From contig NZ_CP048649.1 in assembly GCF_010669305.1 (NCBI RefSeq), positions 1,054,001 to 1,118,000 on the forward strand: a DNA stretch of 64,000 nucleotides, in the 5' to 3' direction. The position numbers were made by a program, and so were the translations under genes. This stretch comes from Aminipila butyrica. GTDB taxonomy: Bacteria > Bacillota > Clostridia > Peptostreptococcales > Anaerovoracaceae. How positions within the stretch are numbered: position 1 is the first letter of the stretch; every line of letters begins with the position of its first letter. The notes beneath the pieces were generated by a model that saw only the letters and a list, made by a program, of their open reading frames with translations, made no database searches and was not told the DNA's origin. Below are positions 51,239-61,404 of this stretch, in pieces.

Positions 51239-51372
51239 GCAGTTGCACCGACCGTTAGCTAATAAGATATAGCTGATGGGCGGATGCATCAAATGACAAG
51301 CCGGTTAGAATCCGGCGCAGTCTTACCTCTACTGTATTTCGCCTTTGTGCGATAAGCCAGGTTGTCAGCTGC
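51239..51372 (+). promoter_or_regulatory. cobalamin riboswitch (variant core)
   Basis: The core reads GAC-AA-gCCGG-ttagaat-CCGGCGCA-GTC, then TACTGTA and, 22 nt further, AAGCCAGG. This is the cobalamin aptamer layout (GGGAA...CCGG...CCGG...CCC..ACTGT...AGCCAGG) with the GGG/CCC pair replaced by GAC/GTC, a covariation that supports a real fold. The outer stem pairs GCAGTTG (51239-51245) with CAGCTGC (51366-51372). A terminator follows at 51445-51511. The first gene downstream is the giant SLH protein. Confidence 0.75.
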
Positions 51373-51444
51373 TTGAACGTAATACATCAAGGTGGGATAT
51401 ATTGCTAATTTTTATAGACCGTGTCTGTTATCGAAAAAATGACG

Positions 51445-51511
51445 GATGGTGCATTGAAGATGGTGTATTTGCGTACCCCGAAAGGGCAGCAATGCATGCC
51501 ATCTTTTTTTG
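51445..51511 (+). terminator. intrinsic terminator, expression platform of the cobalamin riboswitch
   Basis: GATGGTGCATTG (51445-51456) pairs with CAATGC-at-GCCATC (51490-51503), followed by eight T. It lies 73 nt after the aptamer and 170 bp before the giant gene start, as expected for control by premature termination. Confidence 0.75.
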
Positions 51512-51683
51512 TTGCCATAAAAAGGGTTAAGCGATCAAGTAGAAAATAAGCAGGAAAATGTTCTTTTGTTGTTTTTGTCTAGTGGGTGTAATACATATTT
51601 ATAGGCCTTTGGAGGTGAAGCACATGACTTAAGGGCACTAAACAAATCTATAAATGAACTGTTTTTATTTTGGAGGGAAAATA

Positions 51684-54600
51684 ATGAAATTAGCAAAAAA
51701 AATGCTCTCGCTGGTGCTGACAGTCGTCATGCTTGTGGGTATGCTGCCAAGTGATGTACTGGCAGAATCCTCGCAAAGTACCTTTGACTCATTTTTTGAA
51801 TCAGTAAGTACGTTAGCAGATATAACAAATGATGAAACGCCAAACTACGCCATGATTGTTGACGATTCAGACACGGATGCAGGGCCATACTTGAAATCGG
51901 GGAATACAGGTAAAAGCAGCTCTGAATCCGGTTTGACGTTTAAAGTCAAGCAGGCCATGAAACTATCTTTTTATTTTAAGGTTTCATCAGAAGCTAGATA
52001 TGACTACATGAAAGTCCTGCTTAACTCAAGTGATTTAAATAGCAGCAATAAACAAAATTACAGCGGAGAACAGAGCTGGACAAAGTATGAATGTACAGCA
52101 AATGCTGGTGATACGGTCCGCATCTGCTACAGTAAAGATTCTGGCGGCAATAACGGTGATGATGCACTTTGGCTGAAGGACTTTGAGGCCCAGCCCCTAC
52201 CTTTCGTCACCTTTTATAGCAACGATGGTACGGATAAAGCAATCCAACAAACCATTACCTCAGACAATTTGACTCTGAAGGCGAATACCTTTAACCGAAG
52301 CGGTTACCGCTTTCAAGGGTGGGCTGAGACAGAGGACGGTGAAGTCCTCTATGAAGACAAGGAAAAGCTCACTTTGGATGAGCAGGAAAGTTTTGAGCTA
52401 TATGCAGTATGGGCGAAGCTTTACAACATTAACTTTACGGTAACCCCATCTGATGCAGTACTTTCTCTGTATGCGGACGAAGCCCATTCAGATAAATTAA
52501 ATCTGTCGGGCACAAACGGCAGTTATAGCATAGAAGTGCTGCCGGGTACATATTATTATACGGCCTCTGGTTTTGGATTTGAAGGTGTCAACGATGGAGT
52601 CGTTACTATAACAGATGCCGACAAGGACCAAACGATTAGTCTAACGCAAAGCGATTCCTGTCGCTTGAATTTTGATTATACGGGCGGCAGCTATGCGGAA
52701 ATCGAAAATCCTCAGTTTACAGTAAAGGCAGGCAGCAAGGTTGTCTCCCCACAGGTCGGCAGCGGTTCGCCTGTTTATGACCTGCCTTTTGGATATGAAT
52801 ATGAATATACGTTTAAAAGCAAGAATTATTCTAAAGTCACTGGGAAGGTGGATCTAACCGCCTCTGTTGATGAGGAAAGGACCATTTCTATCCCGCTGAC
52901 TACCAAAACGGCGTGGGGTGGACCGGGAGAAGTGCTTCAGCCTGCTGTTGGAGAAGGCCTCTCAGATAGTCCATACCAAATCGGAACGGGGGAGGAACTG
53001 GCTTGGCTGGCAGAACAGGTCAATTCGGGCAACGCAAGCCTCTATGCCATACTGACAGCGGATATTGACCTAGGCGATGAAGCGTGGGTACCTATCGGAA
53101 CTTCAACTTCTAAAGCTTTTAAGGGACATTTCGACGGTAAAGGCTTTACCATTAAGGGCCTATCGGTAACACAAAATAGCGGCGATTTAGGCCTCTTTGG
53201 CTGCATAGATGGCGGAAAGCTAAGCAATCTCACCATAGAAGGCAGCTTGACAGGCTCATCGCTTTCGTCGGCAGGTGGTTTTGTGGGAACCCTGCGAGGA
53301 GCAAACGCCTTAATTGAAAACTGTATCAATAAAGCAGCCATTAATGCCAGCACAACCTCTGGCACCGGCGGCATTGTCGGCAAGGTAGACAGCAGTGATC
53401 CCAAGAAAATTCGCAGCTGCATCAATCTTGGGGCTGTCAGCGGGTCCAATAACGTGGGTGGACTGGTGGGGTATTTTTACTATACCGGCACACTGGAAGA
53501 TTCCTATAATAAAGGCACTGTATACGCCAGCATAAGCAAAGCAGGCGGTATTGCCGGATCGCTGGATGACTCAAGAGCAAGCATTGTAAATTGCTATTCG
53601 ACGGGTACGGTAACGGGTAATAGTGATGTTGATCCTGCTGTGGGAAAAATTTCCAGTGGTACAGCGAAAAACTGTTATGCTTTGGGCAGTGTAGCGGATA
53701 AAACCGGTATCGCTTACAAAAGCAGCGAATATATGAAATCTGCACAATTTGCAGCAGACCTTGGGGAAGGTTTCCTTCGGGATGCCTCAGGGAGTGTCAA
53801 TGACGGCTATCCAATTTTGGCTTTTCAGGATACCACCCCTAAATATGCGGTAACGGTGATTGTAAATCCAGCAGATGCAGCTTTAGTGCTGAAAAGTGCC
53901 GATGATGCCATTATAACAGGGAGCAAATCTGGCTCTGGAGAGACGGCACGTTATACCTATAATTTGAAAGATGGCATATATACATATCGGGCAGAGGCCT
54001 TTGGAAAAATTGCAGTAGAAGGTACTATTACGGTAAACGGTGATACCGTTGACCGAACCATTACACTCCAAAATGCACCGTCAAGCGCCGTTCAGTTTAT
54101 TATTCTGCCAACGGAAGCAGCTTCCATTGCCAATGTCTCTGTAAAATATGGCAATACCGATATTTCAGCAAGCAGCGGTTCCTACGTCCTTCCGGCTGGA
54201 GAGTATAGCTATCTTGTAAAGGCGAAGGGGTTCAATAAAGTAGCTGGAACGCTGGTTATTCCAGAGAGCCCCCAGGCAACCATGGACGTCCATATACAAA
54301 TGACGGTCTCCACAGGTTGGGATGGTACAGAGGTCAGCCAGCCAGAGGGAACTGGTGCAGCCATTTCCCCATATCTGATTGCTGACGGCGCCGAGCTGGC
54401 CTGGCTGGCGCAGGAAGTAAATGCAGGCAGAGCTAAAAATATTTATGCCCAGCTGACCCAGGACATTAATCTAGGTGAAGAACAATGGACACCTATTGGT
54501 ACTTATACGTCAGCGTTCTCCGGTAGCTTTGATGGCAAGGGCTATACGGTCAGTGGACTGTCCATCAATTCCAGTGGAGATTATCAAGGGCTCTTCGGTA

Positions 54601-57600
54601 TGGTCAAAGGCAGCAGCAGCAGCTTTGCTTCCATCTCAAATGTGACGGTAGATGGAACGATTATCGCTTCTGGTAGAAACATTAGCGGTATTGTTGGTCA
54701 GCTGGACTATGCTACGATTAGTAATTGCCACAATGGGGCGGATATTACAGTAACGGGTGCAAATGCGCAGGCTATTGGTGGTGTTGTCGGCTATGTCTAT
54801 GACAGCGGCAAGATTACCGATTGCTCCAATTCCGGTACGGTGAAAGCCACCACGGCCACGCAAGTGGGTGGCATCGTTGGATATGTTAACACCTTTGACA
54901 ACAAAACGCAGATTAGCAGTTGCTACAACAGTGGCACCATCAACGGCGGCATAAAAACAGGCGGTATTGCCGGAACTCCAGCCAATACCGTGACGAATGT
55001 TTATAATACCGGTACGGTCAGCGGCTCAGAAGCGGTCGGCGGTATCTTTGGATATCAGAGTGCATCTATCAGCAATGCCTATTCTGTTGGCGGCGTCAGT
55101 GGAACCAAGGATGTTGGTTCGGCTTTCGGACGCATCAGCTCCATGTACAGCCGCACAAATATTTTCTATTTGACCGGTTTGCAGGCAGACGCCAATGCTA
55201 CCGCTAAATCTGCTTCCGAACTGGCAGATTCCATAGAGCTATTTAACAACGGCCAAAACCCGCTTGTATGGAAGAACGACGGCACGGGAGCACAGAGTAT
55301 TAATGATGGATATCCAATCTTTGTATGGCAGGAGCTTCCGCCGGCAGGTCCGCAGAAACTGACCGCTCCGGCTGATGTGAAGTGGGCCCTTCAGAAAAAT
55401 GGAGAACGTTCGTCTTTAGCCCAGTGGGCCCCAGTATCTGGTGCCGTTTCCTACGACGTAAGTATATGGATTCAGGATGGCAGTAATCAGCCTGAAAAGA
55501 AGCGTACCTTTACAAATATAACGAAGGCATCTTTTGATTTCAGCGATTTCATCACAGATAATTACGATGAGACGGAATATGTCGGGAACTATTATTTCAC
55601 CGTAAAGGCCATTAGCGAGCAGGACGAGCTTTCAAGCGATGAGTCCGCCCTCAATACAGATCAGGTGCTGGCATTCGCTTATCCATTAGCTGCACCGTAT
55701 GGCCTTTATTGGGATGGTGCCACGGCACATTGGAATCCTTCTAACTTTGCGGCGGGCTATCTGGTAAGCATTTATCGCCTTGACAATGGCACGCCGGTGC
55801 AGACAACTACCGGTACGGTGGTTGGCAACCAACAGTCGTTGGATTTGAGCCGTTACATGGCAACCGGCGGGAAATATGTTTTCGCGGTAACGGCCTTCTC
55901 CCAGTATTATGATGCAATGGAGGCGGATCCTTTTGGCAGTGAACTCTCCAAGCTGAGCAATGATCCACAGAATGCTGGAGAGAATGGCATTTATACGGTT
56001 TCCGATCCAACGAATCCTGGTGAAGGAAATGAAGATTGGGTGTCCATCACAACGGCAGAGCAGCTTATTGATCTGGCCAACATCGAGGACATCACAGATG
56101 ACGGCGGAATAAATAGACAGGCTGTTGAATGGGCAAAAAATTATCGTTTAGAAAATAACATTGATTTTTCAAACCTTTCTGCGGCATACGCTGCAAAAAG
56201 TAAATCCATCGGCAATATCAATCACCGATTTATGGGTGCCTTTGATGGGAATAACCATAAAATTACGGGATTGACGCTGAGCAATTCTGACTCCGGTTTA
56301 TTTAACTACATTGGTGCCACCGGGCGTGTATACAATTTGACCATTGAAGCACCAAACGTATTGTTCAGCGATAACGCAGCGGTTCTTGCTCTGAACAACT
56401 TCGGACTTGTGCAGTATTGCGCAGTGGTCAATGCCAATATTACTGCCGATACTGGTGCTGTGCTGGGGGGCATGATCAGCCGAAACTACGGTGTGATACG
56501 GGACAGCCGAGTAGAAGGCGGAACGCTGAAATCTAACAGCACAGCAGCAACAGGGCATGCTGGTTTTGTTGGCTCCAATGAGGAGGGTGGCCTGATTGAG
56601 CGTTGTTATTCCTCCATGCGTATTGAGACGCAGAGTGAATACTCCGGCGGATTTGTGGGGCTGAGCTATGGCGGCACGATCCGCGATTGTTTTGCACTCG
56701 GCAATGTTTCAGCCCGCTCTTATAGCGGCGGATTTGCCGGACGTTCTGTTTTTGAAGGAAACCTCTATCAGAACTGTTATGCCTTTAATACGGTGACGGT
56801 CACTGGCGAGAAAGGAAATGGTTTCATTGGAGGAAGTAAGCCGGACTCCGCTTTTCAGCCGGATCTTTCCCTAGAGATTTTCAACTGTTACTATGACGTA
56901 GCATCTGCTGCTGATCTTTATGCGACGGGGAAAACTGCCGCTGAGATGAAATCGGATGCCTTCCTGGCACTACTCAATGGAAACGGAGCCATTTGGACAA
57001 GATCAGAGGAAAAAAATAATGGATTGCCGTATCTGAGCATACTCGGAGCACCTGAATCTTTGCCAACATCGGATATTACGGTGCAAATGCTCTTTGGTAC
57101 ATATGATAAGCAGGCATATGCCTTTTCCAAAATGGGCGAAGCTATCACTGTCACCCTGAGCAGCACTGGGAACTCTCGTATTGTAGATGCCCTTGATGCC
57201 GCAGCAGCACAGGGATTAATCACCTATTCTTATGAAAGTACACCAGCCTACGGCAGATTCATCCATACCATTAATAACTATGCGGTAGATTCCCCAGATG
57301 GCTGGATGTTTACCATCAATGACAAATTATCTAATCTGGGCGCTTCCATTGCTAAAATATCAGATGGAGATAAGATTCTCTGGTATGAAGGTACGACGGA
57401 AAACCGTTTCCTGGGACCTACTTGGAATGAATTGATTACAGGCGTTCCAATGCAGTGGCAAGAGATTAAAAATATCGAAGAACTTCAGGCACTTTGTGCC
57501 ACTGGAGATGATCAAGTGCTGGCACGCAATTACAAGCTTGCTGCCGATTTAGATTTGTTGGGTGTGACCATGACCAGCATCGGGTCGGCTGCCCATCCTT

Positions 57601-60600
57601 TTACCGGCACCTTTGATGGACAGGGACACAAGATTGCAAACCTAAAAATTACTGGCAGTGAGAATGCTGGGCTCTTTGGTGTCATCCGTGGTGCAACAAT
57701 AAAAAATCTAGTGCTTGTTGATGCTTCCGTTACTGGTACCCGTAATGTCGGCACCTTGGTGGGTTGGGCTGATACAAAGCTTGATCAGGAAGACCTCTCT
57801 AAAAACGTTGCCAGCCTGATTGGTAACTGTACTGTCAGCGGCAGCGTTGCTGGTACAAAGAATGTCGGTGGTCTGATTGGCCTCAACGATGGCAGCTATG
57901 ACAAAGACACCAAATTCTCCATTTACAGTGCGGTGGATAAATGCCAGGCAAGTGTGCGAATCGTTGGACAAGGCAATGATTCCACTAATCTCGGCGGTCT
58001 TGCAGGCAGCAACGAAGGGTACATTACAAAAAGTTCTGCTACCGGCAATGTGTTTGCCGATACAAGCTACATGGTCGGCGGTCTTGTTGGCTTTACTGAT
58101 GGCAGTATCTACGACTCTTTCTCAAAGGGTTCTGTTATTGGCAGAGGGGCAGTCGGCGGATTTATTGGCTCAGGCAGCATGAACTCCGTTATGGAACGTT
58201 GCTACAGCCTCGGTGGAGTCGCCTGTGTTGATGGCAATATCGGTGGCTTTGCAGGAACTCTGTCCGGAAAGGTAACGGATTGCCTAAGTGCAGGCAGCGT
58301 AACACCGGGCAAGGGCATATCTGGTGTCAGCGGCGGATTTGTAGGCGATTTCAGCGGAACGCTGACTGGATACCAAAACTGGATTACCTTAAAGAATTCT
58401 TACGGAAATTCCATGCAGGCCAAGGGTGCAGCAGCATTAAAGCCTATCGGCAATTACGCAAAATTTTCTAGTGACGAAGAGCAGGCTGCCATGTCTGTTA
58501 TCGCCCTGACAAGCATTCGGGATATTTCAGATCGTTTATTTGCCATGTTTGGTGTTAATCTGACGGTACCGTCTGATTTGAACACAGAGCTGGATAAATA
58601 TGTTGATATTGTAGCTGTACCGTATGAAACAGCCTTAGGCAGCACGATTTCGCTGCTGCGGGACGGTTCTGTTAAATCTGGAAATATTACCAGTTCGATC
58701 CAGAGCGACAGCTCTTATCTGTCAGTTGAAGATGAACTGACGTTAAAAGCCCACAATGAGACGGGGAGCATGTTGACACAGTCTGTTGTGCTTACATTGA
58801 CAGATACAAACGGCTACCGGCTGCATAAGACTATTTCAGTTCTGCTAAAGGCAAAGACACCAGATTATACAGAAATCATGGACAATATTGCAGGCGGCAT
58901 GACTGCGAAAAGTGATGGCTGGACCGTCATGGATATGGCAGCCTATGGGTCACTCAGCAGCAAAACGCTGAAAACGACTTCTGAAGCCCTGCAAAATGCT
59001 ATCAATCTGGCAATTACAGAGGCCGCATCTACTACAGCTACAGTAAGTGACCGGGCGCGGCTGGAAATCACCCTGCGCTCCATGAATATCGATAGCAGAA
59101 AACTCTATCCGGTCAATAGCAATACGCAGGTTAGCAATGCGGCAAAACTGTCTGCTATGAGTGCAGATTCCTATTACACTGCTCCTTGGATGCTACTTGC
59201 CGACCAACAGGGCAACACAAAACTGACGCAGACCCAGATTAATTCGCTGATTCTGCTTCTAAAGGATTCAATGGGCGCAGATGGCCTTTTCAGTTATAAC
59301 TATGCAGGAACCACCTATACCGATCCGGATACGGCAGCAGCAGCGCTGGCAGCCCTTGCTCGCTTCTATCCATCTGATTCCCAGGCGAAAACGGTTGTAG
59401 ATACCATTCTTACAGGACTTGATTCTGTACAGGGTACCGATGGTTCCTTTGGTAATGCAAACGCGGATGCTATGGTAATTACCGGCCTTGTTGCCCTGGG
59501 TATCAACCCATATGAATTCGGCACAAGGGGCCTAAGCGTCGCTGACGGACTGCTTACTCATGTCAGCAGTGATAAAAAGGCATTTTTGTATAACGGTGAG
59601 AAAAATGACCTGGCGACAGAACAGGGATTCCGAGCCCTTGTTACACTTGCGCAGTTTGCCGAAAATGGCGGTACAGAAGCCTATAATATTTATGATTATA
59701 GTAAGTTAGCTGTTGTTCCTGGACGTGCCAGCGGCAGCGGAACAGGTACTACGCCAGTAGACCCGCCGGAAACAAACGACGACATAAACGTATCCTTTAC
59801 GCTAAAGGCAGATAAAGACGTTTGGATTCCTAAAACCAATATAACCCTGAAAGATGGCTCAACCGTTTATCATGCTTTTGTGCAGGCACTTGCTGGGCAG
59901 GGAATGTCCTCCAGGGGCGCTGAGAACGGATACGTCCGTTCTGTTACAAAAGGTGGAACAACTCTTTCTGAATTTGATAAAGGGGAGAATTCCGGGTGGC
60001 TTTACAAAGTCAATGGGGAGTTGCCGTTGGTGGGGCTGACCCAATACCCATTAAGTAATGGAGATAATATTCTTTGGTACTATACCAGCGACTGGACTAA
60101 AGATTCTTTAGCAGGTTCTATGGGCTCAGGAGTCGGTACGGTTCCCAATGAATCTGTTTACCTCAAGCCGACGGCACAGCTTGGCAAGGATGGTGCGGCA
60201 CAAGTTAATATTGGAAAACAAGATATCAACGACGCGTTGAAATCCATAAAAACTGGCAATTCCTCTGCTTTGACGATTATTCCGGCAGGCGTAGAGAAAG
60301 CGGATAAAATCAGCGTTACCATGCCAAAGGATGCAATCAGCGAGTTGAGCAGCATCAAGGGCTCCATGCTTACCGTCAAAACACCGCTTGGGGTTATGAC
60401 GATTCCGGCAGCGGAAATGGCTTCCATTACGAAACAGGCGGCAGGGAGCAATATTACCGTGCAGATTAACCGAGCACAAAGTCAGGATCTCAGCAATGCC
60501 CAGCAGCTGGCAGCGGGAAATCATGCGACTTATGATCTTCGCCTTGTCAGCGGAGAGAAGAGCATCACCACCTTTGGCGGCAGTCTAAGGATTTCTTTAC

Positions 60601-61325
60601 CATACACCCTGAAAACTGGTGAAAAACCTGAAAACGTGGCAGTGTGGTATATGAATGACCAAGGACAGCTTCAGAAGATTACGTGCAGCTATGATTCCAC
60701 ATCGGCGCTGGCTACCTTTTCCACCAGCCATTTATCCTACTATCTTGTAGGCTATGCAGAAGATTGGACAAGTTCCTTTGGGGATGTAAAGTCTGGAGAC
60801 TGGTTCTATAAATATGTGGAGTTCGTAGTTGGAAAGAAGCTTTTTGCAGGTACTGCTGACAACACCTTTAGTCCAAGCAGTCCAATGACACGTGCTATGG
60901 CCGTTACTGTTCTGTACAGGCTGGAAGGTCAGCCTGGGGCGAAGAGCAATGTAACCTACAGCGACGTCCAGTCCGGTCAGTGGTATTCACAGGCAGTGAC
61001 CTGGGCAACAGAAACCGGCATCATATCCGGTGTTGGTGAGACATTATTTGGCACAAACGATAACATCACTCGTGAGCAGCTTGCCACGATGCTTTGGCGC
61101 TATGCTTTGTATAAGGGCTATGATACCAAAGCTTCAGCAGATCTCAGCGCATATTCCGATAGCAAGAATATTAAGGAATGGGCGGCGGACGCCATGAATT
61201 GGGCTGGTGCAGAAGGCTTGATTAATGGGCGGACAGAGAAGTTACTGGCACCGGAAGGAACGGCAACACGCGCGGAAGTAGCAGCAATCATGCAGAGATT
61301 TGTTGAAAATTGTGCAACACTCTGA
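51684..61325 (+). CDS. giant S-layer-anchored protein with transcobalamin-like region and two DUF4430 domains
   Basis: A 3213-residue exported protein; ATG 51684 follows GGAGG. Domains in order: signal peptide (to about residue 30); beta domain; InlB B-repeat/Flg_new-like domain (about 173-250); GLUG-repeat beta-helix blocks at about 411-716, 877-1216, 1451-1787 and 1923-2266; Fn3-like region (1223-1433); DUF4430 no. 1 (1796-1913, PDGWMFTINDKL...GDKILWYEG); atypical Ig (2306-2393); alpha/alpha-barrel-like region (2396-2670, with DADGLFSYNY-like and GTDGSFGNANADAMVITGLVALG repeats); DUF4430 no. 2 (2700-2810, NSGWLYKVNGE...GDNILWYYTSDW); a beta domain; three SLH domains (3029-3213). Barrel plus DUF4430 is the fold order of intrinsic factor and transcobalamin. 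With the cobalamin riboswitch upstream, corrinoid capture at the cell surface is the best inference. Confidence 0.85.
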   Translation: MKLAKKMLSLVLTVVMLVGMLPSDVLAESSQSTFDSFFESVSTLADITNDETPNYAMIVDDSDTDAGPYLKSGNTGKSSSESGLTFKVKQAMKLSFYFKVSSEARYDYMKVLLNSSDLNSSNKQNYSGEQSWTKYECTANAGDTVRICYSKDSGGNNGDDALWLKDFEAQPLPFVTFYSNDGTDKAIQQTITSDNLTLKANTFNRSGYRFQGWAETEDGEVLYEDKEKLTLDEQESFELYAVWAKLYNINFTVTPSDAVLSLYADEAHSDKLNLSGTNGSYSIEVLPGTYYYTASGFGFEGVNDGVVTITDADKDQTISLTQSDSCRLNFDYTGGSYAEIENPQFTVKAGSKVVSPQVGSGSPVYDLPFGYEYEYTFKSKNYSKVTGKVDLTASVDEERTISIPLTTKTAWGGPGEVLQPAVGEGLSDSPYQIGTGEELAWLAEQVNSGNASLYAILTADIDLGDEAWVPIGTSTSKAFKGHFDGKGFTIKGLSVTQNSGDLGLFGCIDGGKLSNLTIEGSLTGSSLSSAGGFVGTLRGANALIENCINKAAINASTTSGTGGIVGKVDSSDPKKIRSCINLGAVSGSNNVGGLVGYFYYTGTLEDSYNKGTVYASISKAGGIAGSLDDSRASIVNCYSTGTVTGNSDVDPAVGKISSGTAKNCYALGSVADKTGIAYKSSEYMKSAQFAADLGEGFLRDASGSVNDGYPILAFQDTTPKYAVTVIVNPADAALVLKSADDAIITGSKSGSGETARYTYNLKDGIYTYRAEAFGKIAVEGTITVNGDTVDRTITLQNAPSSAVQFIILPTEAASIANVSVKYGNTDISASSGSYVLPAGEYSYLVKAKGFNKVAGTLVIPESPQATMDVHIQMTVSTGWDGTEVSQPEGTGAAISPYLIADGAELAWLAQEVNAGRAKNIYAQLTQDINLGEEQWTPIGTYTSAFSGSFDGKGYTVSGLSINSSGDYQGLFGMVKGSSSSFASISNVTVDGTIIASGRNISGIVGQLDYATISNCHNGADITVTGANAQAIGGVVGYVYDSGKITDCSNSGTVKATTATQVGGIVGYVNTFDNKTQISSCYNSGTINGGIKTGGIAGTPANTVTNVYNTGTVSGSEAVGGIFGYQSASISNAYSVGGVSGTKDVGSAFGRISSMYSRTNIFYLTGLQADANATAKSASELADSIELFNNGQNPLVWKNDGTGAQSINDGYPIFVWQELPPAGPQKLTAPADVKWALQKNGERSSLAQWAPVSGAVSYDVSIWIQDGSNQPEKKRTFTNITKASFDFSDFITDNYDETEYVGNYYFTVKAISEQDELSSDESALNTDQVLAFAYPLAAPYGLYWDGATAHWNPSNFAAGYLVSIYRLDNGTPVQTTTGTVVGNQQSLDLSRYMATGGKYVFAVTAFSQYYDAMEADPFGSELSKLSNDPQNAGENGIYTVSDPTNPGEGNEDWVSITTAEQLIDLANIEDITDDGGINRQAVEWAKNYRLENNIDFSNLSAAYAAKSKSIGNINHRFMGAFDGNNHKITGLTLSNSDSGLFNYIGATGRVYNLTIEAPNVLFSDNAAVLALNNFGLVQYCAVVNANITADTGAVLGGMISRNYGVIRDSRVEGGTLKSNSTAATGHAGFVGSNEEGGLIERCYSSMRIETQSEYSGGFVGLSYGGTIRDCFALGNVSARSYSGGFAGRSVFEGNLYQNCYAFNTVTVTGEKGNGFIGGSKPDSAFQPDLSLEIFNCYYDVASAADLYATGKTAAEMKSDAFLALLNGNGAIWTRSEEKNNGLPYLSILGAPESLPTSDITVQMLFGTYDKQAYAFSKMGEAITVTLSSTGNSRIVDALDAAAAQGLITYSYESTPAYGRFIHTINNYAVDSPDGWMFTINDKLSNLGASIAKISDGDKILWYEGTTENRFLGPTWNELITGVPMQWQEIKNIEELQALCATGDDQVLARNYKLAADLDLLGVTMTSIGSAAHPFTGTFDGQGHKIANLKITGSENAGLFGVIRGATIKNLVLVDASVTGTRNVGTLVGWADTKLDQEDLSKNVASLIGNCTVSGSVAGTKNVGGLIGLNDGSYDKDTKFSIYSAVDKCQASVRIVGQGNDSTNLGGLAGSNEGYITKSSATGNVFADTSYMVGGLVGFTDGSIYDSFSKGSVIGRGAVGGFIGSGSMNSVMERCYSLGGVACVDGNIGGFAGTLSGKVTDCLSAGSVTPGKGISGVSGGFVGDFSGTLTGYQNWITLKNSYGNSMQAKGAAALKPIGNYAKFSSDEEQAAMSVIALTSIRDISDRLFAMFGVNLTVPSDLNTELDKYVDIVAVPYETALGSTISLLRDGSVKSGNITSSIQSDSSYLSVEDELTLKAHNETGSMLTQSVVLTLTDTNGYRLHKTISVLLKAKTPDYTEIMDNIAGGMTAKSDGWTVMDMAAYGSLSSKTLKTTSEALQNAINLAITEAASTTATVSDRARLEITLRSMNIDSRKLYPVNSNTQVSNAAKLSAMSADSYYTAPWMLLADQQGNTKLTQTQINSLILLLKDSMGADGLFSYNYAGTTYTDPDTAAAALAALARFYPSDSQAKTVVDTILTGLDSVQGTDGSFGNANADAMVITGLVALGINPYEFGTRGLSVADGLLTHVSSDKKAFLYNGEKNDLATEQGFRALVTLAQFAENGGTEAYNIYDYSKLAVVPGRASGSGTGTTPVDPPETNDDINVSFTLKADKDVWIPKTNITLKDGSTVYHAFVQALAGQGMSSRGAENGYVRSVTKGGTTLSEFDKGENSGWLYKVNGELPLVGLTQYPLSNGDNILWYYTSDWTKDSLAGSMGSGVGTVPNESVYLKPTAQLGKDGAAQVNIGKQDINDALKSIKTGNSSALTIIPAGVEKADKISVTMPKDAISELSSIKGSMLTVKTPLGVMTIPAAEMASITKQAAGSNITVQINRAQSQDLSNAQQLAAGNHATYDLRLVSGEKSITTFGGSLRISLPYTLKTGEKPENVAVWYMNDQGQLQKITCSYDSTSALATFSTSHLSYYLVGYAEDWTSSFGDVKSGDWFYKYVEFVVGKKLFAGTADNTFSPSSPMTRAMAVTVLYRLEGQPGAKSNVTYSDVQSGQWYSQAVTWATETGIISGVGETLFGTNDNITREQLATMLWRYALYKGYDTKASADLSAYSDSKNIKEWAADAMNWAGAEGLINGRTEKLLAPEGTATRAEVAAIMQRFVENCATL

Positions 61326-61332
61326 CCAAACA

Positions 61333-61370
61333 AGGAGGCGGCAAAGCATTATCTCTTTGCCGCCTCTCCT
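61333..61370 (+). other. stable hairpin between the giant gene and the subtilase gene
   Basis: AGGAGGCGGCAAAG pairs with CTTTGCCGCCTCTCCT. No T-run follows, so it may be an RNA-processing or stability element, or a weak partial terminator, and the two genes may share a transcript. Confidence 0.5.
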
Positions 61371-61404
61371 GATGATTGTATAAAAAAAGAAAGGTCACTA
61401 TATC

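Noticed and set aside
51345..51530. Open frame inside the cobalamin riboswitch and terminator
   Set aside because: No ribosome site; the sequence is explained by conserved RNA structure.
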